A stretch of 64,000 bases of DNA from [Phialemoniopsis] sp. UDSM-2020 (taxonomy: Eukaryota; Ascomycota; Sordariomycetes; Thyridiales; Thyridiaceae). A model generated the notes under the pieces. The model ran no database searches and was not told where the DNA came from. It worked only from the letters and a program-made list of their open reading frames with translations. The position numbers were made by a program, and so were the translations under genes. Shown here in pieces: positions 22,175 through 35,400 of the stretch. Numbering within the stretch: position 1 is the stretch's first letter; the number at the start of each line of letters is the position of its first letter. The DNA lies in contig JAEILZ010000006.1 of NCBI GenBank assembly GCA_018873225.1, positions 3,224,001 to 3,288,000 of the forward strand, given 5' to 3'.

Positions 22175-23414
22175 TTATGGCAGGGAGACAACCACCTTCT
22201 TGGCAGAGACTCCTTTCTTCTGAACCTCCAAAGCCTCTTGTATCTTATCCAGCCCCCTTCCGACGACTAGCGCTTCAGGCGCCGGCACGAACTGCCCCGA
22301 AGCCAGCGCCGGCCCCAAAAAGTCAACATACACACGCGCCACACAGCTATCTCGGGTCGCCACCTCCTTGATCATGATGAATTTGACCTCGACGCCAGTA
22401 AGCATCTTGCGCACGGCGAGCCTGGTCGTCATACCCATCATATTCCATATGAGTCCTGGGATGGCAAGGGCGCCCTCGAGCCTGGCCGGGTCGCCTCGGG
22501 AGCCGCCAGCTAGGGCGACGAAGGTCCTCGTGGGCATCTCAGGTGTCTTAGTCTGACGCTCTTTCATGACGGCCGCGCAGACCTGGTCCGCGTTGGCGCC
22601 CACCGTCAGCGCCCCGGCGAGCTCGTACCCCTCGAGCGCTCGCACCATATCTGCCACTAGCGTATCGCTATTGTAGTCGAAGACGTGTGAGGCGCCGAGG
22701 CCGCGGACGTAGTCAAAGTTTCGGGGCGAGCTGGTCGAGATGACCTCGTAGCCAGCCGCAACGGCGAGTTGCACGGCGGAAGCGCCGAGGCTCGAAGCGC
22801 CGCCCGTGACGATGAGGGCTCGTGGAATTGTACGTCCTTGCGGCGGATTAGGACGTGCTGGAACAGTGGGCGTATCGAGGCCTAGGTAGTCTTTGGAGAA
22901 GAGACCAAAAGCCGCGGTGCCAAAGGCGAGGCCCAGCACGGCGGCCTGCTCGTCGGTGACGTTGTCGGGAGTGTGGCAGATCATGTACTCTCGTAGGACT
23001 GGGTAGAGCTGGAAGGCGCCCTCGGCAGCGATGCCTGACTCTTTTGCGATGGCGGCGGCGGTGCCGGTCACCCTGGAAAGAGCTTGTGTTAGTTGTGTGT
23101 AGGATGAGAGTAAAGTTGTTATCTGAGGATGGGAGAGGACAGGCGTACCTATCGCCAACTTTGAACCGAGTCACTCCTGGACCGACCTCGACGACAGTGC
23201 CGGCACAGTCGGCGCCCAGTATTGTTGGGTATGTGAGATGGGGAGCAAATAAGCCTGCAACATTTTGGAGAAACCAGTCAAAGGGGTTTATCCCTACGGC
23301 GCCATTCTTGATGACAACTTGCTCCTTGCCAGGGGTGGTATAGGGGGCGTCGCCCACGGTGTAGGTTGCAACCTTCTTTGCATTCTGCCATGCCGCTCTG
23401 TTCTTGGGAGCCAT
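22175..23414 (-). CDS. Medium-chain dehydrogenase/reductase (enoyl-reductase or quinone-oxidoreductase-like)
   Basis: Two exons, 23414-23149 and 23072-22175, with a 76-bp GTACGC/CAG intron; 387 residues. ATG 23414 is the first real ATG. The GroES-like half has GINPFDWFLQN and LGADCAGTVVEVGPGVTRFKVGDR. The nucleotide-binding half has VTGGASSLGASAVQLA. No cluster of Cys zinc ligands is evident, so it resembles the zinc-free NADPH reductases, including the trans-acting enoyl reductases of fungal polyketide pathways. No polyketide synthase is in the window. It probably reduces an enone or quinone in the cytosol, and the substrate is unknown. It is on the same strand as the MFS gene. Confidence 0.87.
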
Positions 23415-25669
23415 CACTTCTAAATCTGTGATCGAGGACGCGTCAAATTCGTTCAAAGAAGGTAAGGCTTGTCAAGGTCATATGTCTTGGAGTGCAACAG
23501 CTGGATAACGAGCTTGGCCTTCGAGATGGGGCTTGGCGTACAACGGCAGACTTCACCGAAACTAAATACATGACATCTTCTTTTCCGAAATGACGGCGAC
23601 AGGTTTGGGATTTTAAAAGAACTAGAGTCTTCACACGGGGGTTGTGAAGAGAATTGCTCCGTGGATGGCCGGTCGGATGCCGTGTCCGAGGCCCCACTCC
23701 CGGGAATGGTACAGAGTCGGACAGTTTTGACTGCCGCCGTCACGGACCAATCCGTGAGGCTTGACAGAGAGGATTGAGCTTCATCCCATGACCATTCGCC
23801 TATTTTCTACATGACTTCAAAGTCAGGCCCTAATTCCATGGATTCAAATGCATCTCACAGTAATGCTGGCTTCGAGGTCTAGGATCGAGGCTAGGCACGA
23901 CTTCAACAGTACAGGGCAACCCACGAAGACCTGGTCAGTCCAAATACTCACATTTGACCAAGGAAATGCTATATTGTTTGCTTGAGATTATTAGTTGTCT
24001 TTTTGAGTCGTACTTGCGGACTGTCGACCGTTCAGTGCTGTCGGCAAACAGCACCGTTCGTTGTACAACCCTTGACTGTCTCGAGGGGTACGAAGTGGAG
24101 CCAAGCCGATGAGGCCGTTGCCGGCATGCGTCTGGTGGAAGCCGGTAGAGCTGGGCGTCGTGCATCGCAATATGCTGCAAAGTACCATAGATCTGTGCCA
24201 GCGTCACAGGCCAGCGGGTAGAACGGAAGCACGTCCCGGTGGCATTGTGATTGGGGGCCAGTCGGCGTACCGAAGTGACTGAGATGCATCATCCATGGGT
24301 GCCTTTCTCAGGCCACAGCTTGCATGCGTCGGCTGGCTGGGCTGTTGGGCGGGTCACACGCTCAGCTTGCCACGTCTGCACACGGGCCGCTGACTGACTT
24401 TGCATCTGGATCTCAACAAGGGCGGTTTTCCGGCTTGTCTGATCGCATTTCCCCTCCCATGAATGTGCACAAATTAGCAAAGTGCCCGCCCGCCACATTT
24501 TGGTCATGGGGCTTCGGTCAACTGGGACACCTGGTACAATTCTGGGCACTTCTCAGTCCCCCAGCTGGTGCAGATTTGACTCTTTCCAAAAGACTGATAC
24601 ATTAATGTGAAGCTTTCGTAAATTATAAGGGACTTTTGCCTGTACTTCGGTGTAAGTGTGAGCTCGATGAAGCCCTAGAGTAGCAAGCTGCAACACCTGG
24701 GCATCAAAGATGTCATGATTCCAGCCAAAAAAGTGGAGCAGTGATTAGCTACCCCAAACAGCTACCTACTCGGTACGGGATGACCTTGTAGCACGGCGTG
24801 AGTGTGAAGCAAGGGAGCTGGACGGGGCGCAAACAAAGTGTATGTCTCGGGGAAGACAAAAGACCCTGCCTTTCTTAACCCCTTTGTCACAGCCTACTTA
24901 GTGAGTAAGGTAGTAGCCCTGGAGTCATTCATCTGAAGTTGATCCACGTGCGGCTCTTGCTCAATTGAACAATCGACAATGGAATCGAATCCAAGTGGAA
25001 AAGAGCTCTCAATTTCGAGGTTGCAGCTTCCAGCCGTGGATTTGGACCCATTTCCTTATCTAATCAGCCCCCCAGTCGCCGCCCGCCCGCCCGCCTGCAC
25101 GCGACTTTTCCAAGGCAGCTACAAGCCGTCGCAAGACCTGCTTCCCCCAATTTCAACGGGGTTCTGGGGTGGAGTTTAGCGCTAGCGTCCTTTCGCATCC
25201 ACGGTAGGGTCAACTAAACGGGAATGCAGTGCGGTGAAGTGATCCATCCCCTAGAGCTTTCCCGTCTGTCGCTGGTTGGCTCTTGCTTGCTAGATCCAGT
25301 CCATTCTCGAGCCTCGAGGCAATCCAGCTTTCGTCATCTCGAATGCTACCTGAAAGCACACTTTTTGACACCTCAAAGCCCGTCACCACCAGCATTCCAT
25401 ATTTGACGAGCCCAATTCCAGGATTTCACCCCCTGGAGTACGCAGCCTTCTGTTGAACTCGTCCCTCATTTGGCATCTTTACACATGCTTGCCTGATAAC
25501 CCCAGCCCGCCTCCTTGCGAAAGCTCTCTCCACGCCTGCTTCGCAAACAAGGGCGAATCAAAAGACCCCCATTACCACCACCACCACCTCCTCTTCACCC
25601 GACGCTGGATCATCCCGGACCAGCCAATATCGCCCAATCGCCAATCTGACTCCCCAAGCTCGGCCCGCG
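23415..25669. other. Intergenic region upstream of reductase and Blm10 genes
   Basis: About 2.25 kb between divergent starts. No convincing gene. CAC-rich simple sequence lies at about 25570-25600 in the probable Blm10 leader. I saw no obvious proteasome-control element (GGTGGCAAA). Confidence 0.5.
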
Positions 25670-28600
25670 ATGGATGAGACTCTCGAGTCGCATTCGGCCG
25701 TCGCGGGCTCGCTGTCTGCCGCCGCCGCTATGGACTCCAAACACCACCTCGCCAATCTCTTTGCTGGCGACACCATCTCCCGCGCGACCTCGCCGGGCCT
25801 ACCCCTGCCTGCCGGCTCAGACGAAGACGATAAGAAGCGGTACCGACCCCGAACATTCAGCTACTTCAACCTCTTGCCCTACCCCGTCGAGGAGGAGGCT
25901 GAGCGCGATGCCGCCCTGAATGGCATCCTCAAGAATCTCTACATCGCCGTCAAGGCTGAAGACTTCTCTCCAGGAGCTCTGCACTGGACTAGGGAGCTCC
26001 AGGGATGGCTCAATCTCAAGTTCGAGATGACGCGCGACCTGCGCAAGAAGCTTGCTCAGCTCTACTTTCACCTGGCGCTTGCGCCCGGCCTAGACAGCAA
26101 TACTGCTGATCGCTTCTCGCGCATGCTCATCACCCTGACAAGGTTCGTTCGTCCGTCATCAGATGTTGACCGCAAGCGGTGTCTTTGCAGGGCACGCCAT
26201 CGCTGACTAGGCACCACTTCACAGAAAGAAGCACTACCTGAAACCAGGCGACGACCTCATTCTTGACTGGCGACCATTGTGGCGTGAGCTGAAGGGCCTG
26301 GTCCTGCCTTCCGAGTCCGGCTCCAACCAGGGCATGCGGAGACGATCGCACAAGCAGATCATGAAGCTTTGCCTCCATGCTCAGTCGTACTTCGACCCAC
26401 GCGACCGACTCGAGATACTTGGCGAGCTGTTGCCCTTCTTCAGCACCTCGGACCTAACCAACGCCTACATTGTTGCTGGGGCCATCACGATTCTAGTACC
26501 TACGGCTCCCGCTCCCGCCTCAGTGCCCGACTCCCAGCCGTCCGATTTCGTGCCGACATTCTTCCACTTGTGGTCTCTGATGACCCGGTCGAAAGCCTTC
26601 GACGTCTCCTTCATCGACATCTTCTCGAGAATGGCCAGGGACTACCTGGGGTGGAAGGATGTCGAGTTCGGGCCCCACGGCATATTTACAAGAGAACAGT
26701 CAGATCTCATCTTCACAGCAATCTTGAGGCTGACTGAGATCCCGGTCGGGCACTCGACTTCTCCATACACGTCCTTGGATTACTCGTCTGGCCTCGGCAT
26801 ACTTCTCGAGAAGGACAAGAAGCGGCATCCAGTGCCCTATATGATAGCGCGATGGATTGCTCACTCTATATCACCGCTTTGCTTGAAGGAGGAGAGCTCC
26901 ATCGTCAACAGCTTGGAGGGATTGATGGAGTCTGTCGACACCTTCTTCCACCCCTCCAACCAAGGCGCCTGGACAAATTTCCTGGCGCAATTGACGTTTT
27001 ATCTGACCGATATATTTGTCTCTCGTTGGAATAGAGAACAGAGCGGTGAATGGGAGATACCAGAGGATCGTAGAATCTCTCCGGAACTGAAGAAGCGATT
27101 CGTCCTCTCACTCCGTGAGGTTACCTTCATGGGCATATTTGCCAAGAGCTCCAAGGTGGCCAATTACTACTATTCAACCCTTCAGGGCCTGACGTATTTG
27201 GAGCCGGATCTGATGCTTCCCGGCGCACTGCAGCGCTTCTACCCCAGTTTGCAAGGCCTGGTCGAAGTGCACCGGACCACTTCGAGTCTCTGTGGTCTGC
27301 AGATGATTGCAAATATCATGTCCAGGCGCAAGGGCTTCAGGTGCCACATCACCGCCCTACTGGCGCTCGCCCTCCCCGGTATCGATGCCAACGATCTCGG
27401 CAAGACGCAATACACCCTGAATCTCATCCAGGCGGTCGCGTACAGTATCCCCTTTGCATCGTTAGTCAAGGAGCATTCTGGCGTACAGGGTACAGGTCTG
27501 GCCATGGAGTGGGTCCAGGGCGAGATGGAGCGCATGGAGCGTGAGGGACAGGACATCAAGGTCAACTACGACGAAGAGCTCAGCGACGAAGACGAGGCCA
27601 ATATTGTGCGGTCTTCCACTGCCGGATTTGGCGAGTTCATTCTGGCACTGCTAGGGAAAGTCTTCACCCTTGTCGAGAATCTCCCCGATTCTTCCCAGCT
27701 GCGCACCGGCTCCCCAGAGGACAATGTCATCAACACTCTACCTGCAGCGTTGACACCCCTCTTCGCTTCGCTGTCACCGGAGCTCTTTGACATGGCGCTC
27801 GAGAAGCTCGTAGGCTTTGTCTCGACGCATGTCGTTCACCAAGCCCGTGATGCCATGGCCTGGATTTGTAATGCCATGTGCAAAGTGAACCCTGAGAAGA
27901 CGTTGAAGGCCTTCATAGAGATGCTCATCGTCAATATTCGAAACGAGATCGACTACAACGGAGCAGCTTCGGACCGGAGTAGTGGGCAGGACGTACTTCC
28001 CCGCGATCGGGCGCTCGTTTGGCATGTCAGCATGCTTAGTATGTGTGTTGTGCACGTGGGCGGTGAGGTTGTCAAGTACAAGGACCAGCTTCTCGAGATT
28101 ACCCAATACGTACAAGAGAAGTGCCGCGGCTTGCCGACGATACACATCTCAAACTATGTCCATCACCTGCTTCTGAACCTCACCAACACCTACCCGATGG
28201 ACAATGCTCTGTATGAGCCCAACGTCATCAAGCGGGGCCTTGATGTCGGAGACTGGGGTCGCACCACGGCACCGTCGGACCTGACCATCAAGTGGCATCG
28301 GCCTTCGCCCGACGAGCTCGACTTCGCCGTGGAGCTGTTCGGCAAGCAGGTCAAGAACGCCACCCAGAAACTGGAGTCTCTCATGGGAGACAACCCTCCG
28401 GTAAGCCGTAAAGGCAAGAATAAGGAGTGGTCTGATGAGGTGTCCAGGGCTCTGTCGCAGCTCAGACTAGTCATATCAGGAGTGGCTGTTCTTTTCGACC
28501 CCAAGCGGGCCGCTGGCGAAGTAGACCAGCGAGCCGACACCCTACGCAGGGGCAGCATTGACGCCGAGGGCGATGTGTTGATGGACGAGGAGGAGGATCC

Positions 28601-31600
28601 TCTCGCCGAAGTGGCCGACGACGAGGAACTCAGGCGTCAGTTCCGATACCCTGCCGGCTACTTGCTCGACTCCGAGTCCGCAAACTTCAAGACTGTGCAT
28701 GAGCTGCGGGAGAGCGTGGGCAACCTACTATCGCGGACGCACAAATTTCTCAACGAGAACCAGGAAGACGATGTCGCCTGCTTCACTGCGTTATACAGCG
28801 CATATCGCACACTGATTACTGACGTCGGCATCGAGCGATCCGCCCATCCTCTTGAGCGGCTGACGCGCCTCTACAAGGCTGACGTCTCACCCTTCAAGAT
28901 CAGCGGTCTGCGGAAGCAGTACCCACGACCTCTCCTGGTCAAGCGTGCTGATGCTTATCAACTACAGCGTGTCAAATACAACGCTGCCTTCCGACAGAAG
29001 AGCGATCTCGACAAACGCCTGCTGCTGGACCTTGCAGAATCTTGTACTTCCATGTACAATGATGTCCGTCATGTTGCCCAAGGAGCACAGGACTCATCAC
29101 TCAAGGTCCTTATTGGGGGCCGGCCGCTCGTGATCCCAGTCATCCTTGAAAAGTTTGGCAAGTCGCTCGATGCAAAAGAGCCCGAGGGCATCAAGGGCGC
29201 CATGAACACGTTATTGTTCACGACCCTCTTCAAGACGCTGATGCGCGACTGGCGCTTTGCGCCCGACATGATGCGGATGTATCTGCGGACTGCGGATGTA
29301 GACAACCCCATCATCCAGAAGCTCGGTACGACCGCGCTTTACGCCCTGCTCGATTTCGGTAAGCCCTTTGAGCGCATGATCATTGTGGACGAGAAGGAGG
29401 TCGACGTGATCAAGCCCGACGATGACTGCTCCAAGGTCATAGCCACGCGTCACGAGTTCATCAAGGAGCGCCGTAAGAAGGTTGAGGCCAAGAAGGCTGC
29501 ATTGGGCATTGAGCTCACCGAGAGGGCCAAGTCGGCTCATTGGAAGGTCGCCTCAAGATGCATGGTCTTTGCTACTAACTTGTGCCTGCGCTTTGACTCG
29601 CTTGCACCTCCCGAGTTCATCGACTTGGTCGCATACGGAACGAACGATACACACCCAGGCTTGAGGGCTAGCTACCAGTCAGCCTTCTCCAACGTGTTCA
29701 CAACAATTGAGATGCGCGCAACGCACAAGCATGACTTCAAGAGTTATCTTCTAGAGCAGGATGATGACCCGAACGACATCGAGATCGAGGTGCCTCAAGA
29801 CGATCCGGAGTGGACCCAGAAATACCTGAGCGCCTTTGAGAGCTTCGACACCCCCGAGTACTTTGTGGATAATGACTACCCTGGTTGGCTCGTGTGGGAC
29901 AAGAAGTTCAAGGCTGCTCGTGCCACGCCCCGTCCGTTCAAGGACTACGACGAATCGGAGAAGGCTGCTCGTGCGCAAATTGGCCAAATCCTGACCAAGG
30001 AATGGTTCAAGACTTGCTTCGAGTACATGAAGCAGGAGCCGCGTGATGCCAGCGCCGATAGGTTCAGAATGCACAACGTCGTGATGCTGATGGACGTCTT
30101 TGACTTGATGGAGTACGGAAAGACGGCTGCGACGTTTGAAGACATTGTGGATCTCGTCAAAGAGATATACGGTGATGGTAGCGACAAGCATCAGCATCGA
30201 GCCACCGCTGAGATCATCGGTGCCCTGCTCACCGTCGGCACCGACGCACCCCCAGAGTCACGAGATCGGATCTGGGGCTTCGCGGCGAACATGATGCTCA
30301 AGGTCATCTCGGATGACCTGACACCGGACAACCTGGGGTACTGGGTTACGTGCCTGCACCTCACCGTCGAGTCCAAGGACCCTCGTCGCTCGCGTGAGCT
30401 GATGAAGACCCTCTGCTCGTTCCGTCTGGACATGTCTTCCAATGCCGCATTCAAAGAGTCCTCCAAGGTTCAGCTGCTCGAGTTTGTCATCAACGATGCT
30501 GGTTGGCACTTCCGCCACGAGAAGCCCATCCTCGAGGACTTCCTTGCCCACATCGACCACCCGTACAAGGCCGTCCGCGAGTCAATAGGCCGCGTGATTG
30601 CTGCTGTGTACAGGACGCGCTACCATGAGTCCTTCCCCAACGTGAAGGCACTCCTCGATCAGAACAAGGCTGAATCGTCCATCGGCATTCGGCCGTACGA
30701 GCCGTCGCAGGAGCTTACTGCTACATTTACTGAGGTGTTTGAGCGCATTGAAAAGTGGCGGCACGAGCGGACGCCGGGACAGCAGACTCCCAGCAGCTAC
30801 ACCTCGGGTTCTAAGACGGTGCTGATTTGGCTCGACACGGTGCTCACCTCGCAAGAGTGCACGCAGCTGGTCAAATTCTTCCCCGATCCACTGATGGACC
30901 AGCTGCTGCACATGATGGATGTCAAGGAGGACCCGGAGCTGATGCGGCTTGCGTACCATGTCTACCGCCACTTGCCGAACATCCCCCTGCGGCCGGGTGA
31001 GGACGAGGCGTTCGTCAAGGCCCTGATCCGCATCGGCCGGTCGGGACCGTCGTGGCACCAACGCCTGAGGGCGCTCGTCAACATGCAGGTGGTCTACTTC
31101 CGGCGGCTCTTCCTCACGGGAGACAAGCAGCGCACGCAGCTCTTCGACGCCGTGGGCGACATGCTGGCGGACCCGCAGCTCGAAGTGCGCGACTCTGCGG
31201 CCGACACGCTGGCGGGCATGATCCGGTGCTCGCCGGCGGCGATACGCAACCCCATCATCCAGACGCTGAAGTCGCGGTTCGAGACGCAGCTACGCCTGAA
31301 CCCGATGCCCAAGCGCAAAGCACCCGGCACAGACACGCCGGTCGACGTTCACAAGCAGGTCCTGCGCCGGCACGCTGCTGTCCTGGGCCTGGGCGCGCTG
31401 ATCGAGGCTTTCCCTTACGCGACGCCGCCTCCCGCCTGGATGCCCGAGGTGTTGGCGCTGCTGGCGACGAGGGCGGCGAATGACCCCGGTGTCGTGGGCA
31501 AGGCGACCAAGACGATTCTTGGAGACTTCAAGAAGACGAGGCAGGATAGCTGGAGTGTTGATCAGAAGGTATGTTGCTGTCACCAAGCCGAAGTGGTTGA

Positions 31601-31693
31601 TCCAAGGTTTACTAATTTGATTGCTTGCAGTATTTTACACCTGAACAGTTGGAGGACCTGGAGGGTGTGCTGTGGAAGAGCTACTTTGCTTAA
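25670..31693 (+). CDS. BLM10: Proteasome activator Blm10/PA200
   Basis: Three exons: 25670-26142, 26225-31568, 31631-31693; 1959 residues, within the usual family size. Introns are GTTCGT/CAG and GTATGT/CAG. The N-terminus has YRPRTFSYFNLLPYPVEEE, and the body is the long HEAT-like solenoid of this family (WRPLWRELKGLVLPSES near residue 170). The C-terminal domain ends with the small third exon. Blm10 caps the 20S core particle and inserts its last three residues into an alpha-ring pocket. Here these are Tyr-Phe-Ala, where yeast Blm10 and PA200 have Tyr-Tyr-Ala. It is expected in the nucleus and cytosol. A second in-frame ATG 20 codons in is possible. Confidence 0.95.
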
Positions 31694-32492
31694 GATGGGA
31701 GGAGGCTTTTCCAAGATCAAAATGGGCCGGGTGATAGGATAGGGGATATCAAAACCGCAGATCATGAGTGGTTATCCATTAAGATAGAGGATATCAGTCC
31801 TTTATCAATTGACGGCAGCGATATCCAAATACAGTGGGAGGAAAACACAACGCACGGGGGACACACGGGGTCGCTGACGGCTAGTTTGTCGAATACCCGG
31901 TTCTCAAGAAAAAGGAGGAGGAAGACGCCCGTGATAGTTCACTAGGGAGTAATTATGTGTACAAAAAATAGAGATTCTGCTCAAAATGAAGTCAATCGTG
32001 CAAGTATTGTCACTCGCAACAGAGGATGTTGTCGCCCCCTCTACACAGAATGTACCAGCACCAGCACTTATGCATGTAGATGTACCTGATCTATAGCCTT
32101 CAGATAGCCCCCCCAAGGCTGCTCAGCAGGCGTTCCTAGTACTTCTAAGGGGTGCCTTCGCTGGTGATTGGTCGTGAGAGATCAGTCGGTGGCGTCTGGT
32201 TCGTCATTGGATGCGGCATGGAGTGGGTGGCGCAACAAATACAGCTCATAATAGCTGCCACCCATTGGACACAACATTTGCACGATGGAGGGCACTGAGG
32301 CGTCGCGAGCACAGCCTGGTTGCCTTGGCTGGCCCAATCCCAATTAAGCCCAATACCGCAAATGCAGGACTTCTATTTCTTCAGAGCAACCTCTGGTTCC
32401 AGGACTATGTTGATTTTGATCAAGTTCGTTCCCCATCTGTGTCCCTTCGTTCACCCTCAAGATTAAATCGTTTCCCTGCGGCACTGGCTGAG
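31694..32492. other. Intergenic region between Blm10 and STAND 2
   Basis: It probably holds the Blm10 3' end and the STAND 2 promoter. The frame upstream of the STAND 2 ATG is open, but it does not look like family sequence. Confidence 0.5.
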
Positions 32493-35400
32493 ATGGATCC
32501 CCTGAGCATCTCAGCAGGGGTTGCGGGGCTCCTCAGCCTGGCGATACAGGTGACAGGCCTGACAGAGGGCTTCGTTAAGAACGCGAAGTCGGCGCCCGAA
32601 GATATCGCACGACTGCAGCACGAGCTCGAGGACCTGACTCAGACACTTCAATACCTTGACGCGTTTCTCCAAACCGACGATGCCAAAGCTGTCAAATTTG
32701 GAAAGCACTCGGCCTTGGAGGCAGTCAGACAAACGACATATGCCACTTTGCAAACCCTCGCCACTCGCCTTGGCACAGAGGACGACGGTGACGGGACGAG
32801 CAGGTCTACTAGGCAAATGGGAAGAAAGGATATCGGATTGATGTGCAAGCTTACTTGGTCGTCCAAGAAGAAGTATGTCAATGAGATCAGTACCAAGCTT
32901 CACCAAGCAACAACCGTTTTCAACTTCGGCCTTACAATCGAGCAGTGCAGACTTATGGCACAATCATCGGAAAGGGTTATGGGTGAGATTGGTAAACAGG
33001 GCGAAGCGTTAGAGAAGACGGCGCAAATAATGCCAGAACTCCGAGAACAATTGGATGTCAAACTTGCTCAAGTCAAAGACATCCTCGTGGCGATAGACGC
33101 ATCAACCGAGATACTGGAAGAAGTTTCTACCAACGTCAAGGTCATCAAGAAAGCTGTCGATCGTGAGTGACGATACAGAAACATGATCAGTGTGAAATTG
33201 TCTCTAATTCAGGCCTAGGTACCTACTTCGAGTCAGTGCTCAACTGGATATCTCCCGATGCCGACGACCCGCGGAGGAAACACGAGACGATCAGCTCAGT
33301 CAGAACTAGAGGAACCTGCGAGAAACAGCTTCGCCATGTCAATTTTCGTGAGTGGATTGGCGATGACCTTGATAAGAAGTATCTATGTTGCGTTGGCTGC
33401 CCCGGTGCTGGCAAGTCAGTTTTCTGGTACGCCTGCTGCGCTGTACAACTTGTTGCGCCTAATTTGCTGACTTTCCGTCTCCAGTTCAGCTGTAATAGAC
33501 CATCTACAATTCTCGGGAGTCGACGCACCTGTTTGCTACTTCTACTTTGAACATCAGTTTCGAGAAAGACAGCAAATTCAAGTTGTACTAAATGCTGTGC
33601 TGAGACAAGTTCTGGCAGCTCTCGGCCACATTCCAGACGATCTAAGACAGCACTTCGACATCAGTCAACGAAGTCCCTTACTGGACGAGACAATTAAGAT
33701 GATTAATCTTGCCTGTCAAAGTTTCAGGAGAGTGTACTTGTGCTTGGATGCCCTCGACGAATGTGGCCAACTCATTGCTTTGACTGGAGTATTACGGAAA
33801 ATGCCAGCTCATTTTCGGGTCTTCTCGACTAAAAGACACGGCACCGAGATCAAAAATACACTTGAAGTCGAGAACTCGACCTTTTGGGACATCAAGGCGG
33901 ATCCAGAAGATATCAGGCTTTTTCTCGCCGAAAAGTTGGAGCAGGATTATTGCGAGAACCCAAGTCTCATGGATGATGCGCTCAAAGCAGAGATCATCGA
34001 CAAACTAGCTGCATCCTCAGATGGACTGTAAGTCAGATACAATCCTTCAAGTCACCGGCGAGTACTAAGAATACGAGGTTTCTCAAATCAAGCCTGCACG
34101 TAGCCAACATTCTTGCCGGGATCAACAAACGGCAACGGAAACTGGCTTTGAGCAAGCAGCCGAAGGATTTAGAAGAGGTTTACAAAGTCACGATTCAGAG
34201 AATAAAGGAACAGCAGCACGCCAAGGCCGATCTCGCAACGGAGATACTGGCCTGGATCTATCTTGCCTACAAACCCCTTACTCTTGATGAGCTATACCAT
34301 GCCTTGGCTACCGAAGTGGACGACATGGACTTCGATCAGGATACCCTGCACATGGAATCCTGTCTCTCCTGGTGCAAAGGCCTCGCTACGGTCGACCCTC
34401 AGACCGGGAATGTGGCACTTGTGCATCTAACATTGAACGAGTATTTTAGATCTACCGGTTTGCTCGATGGCTATCACGGCCTACTTTTGGACAAGTGTCT
34501 CACCTATCTCCGCTTCTACTCTGTGACAAGCTGGAGGCTTCCACCGGGGCTACCGTCGGGGGTGATGTATTACCGCGATCTACACCGGTACACGTCAGAT
34601 CTAAAATATTCAATGCCATTGCTTGTGTACGCAGCATGGCACTGGGGGACCATGCCAGAGCATTGCAGTCCATCGACAGTCAAAGAAAGGATCGGATTCT
34701 CTCATACATCACTCTAGAACCCCACATGCTAGAGTCAGCTCTAGCAGTCTTCTTTCAAAAGGTTTATCTTTTCAGATACCTTATGGGCGAGGATGTCGCG
34801 TTGCGAGCGCCTCTTGTCCTTTCCAAAGCACAGATGCTGATTCATTTTGGCCTCGACGAGTTAGAGCAAGAGCTGAGCCTCTTTACTGACTCGCAAGAGA
34901 GTTTGATTCAAGGACGCGACATCTTTGACAATGAGGAATGGAATCACCCACTGGTCCACACGCTAAACCAGATTGCCTCGGAACATTTCAAGGGCATACA
35001 GCGTGGGAGTGATGACTATTCTCCCGATCAGAACCCGAGCTCCATCTTATCAAATCGAATTCTTTGCCTCCTGGACCGGCTGTCAGATCTCCAGGTTCAT
35101 ATACGGGGTGGGATCCCAAAAACACCAAACCTGGATGGATCCAACGCTCTTACAAGGTTCAATTTTGAGTGTGATCAGCTCGTCGGACAATTGGCAATAT
35201 CGGACAACGTCAATACCGCATATTGCAGGCGAATCTTTCTCTCCCACTTTGCGGCAGCAGGCATTTCGTATGCTGTGGCACAACTTCTGTGCGTACATGA
35301 AACTGATGTGAATCGCAGAGATGCGACGTATCTCCAACGGACAGCGCTGATGCATGCCGCACACAATGGCCATGCCAACATAGCACAACAACTTCTCGAA

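Noticed and set aside
23415..23456. 14-codon upstream extension of the reductase
   Set aside because: It would begin with TTG. ATG 23414 gives a normal family start.
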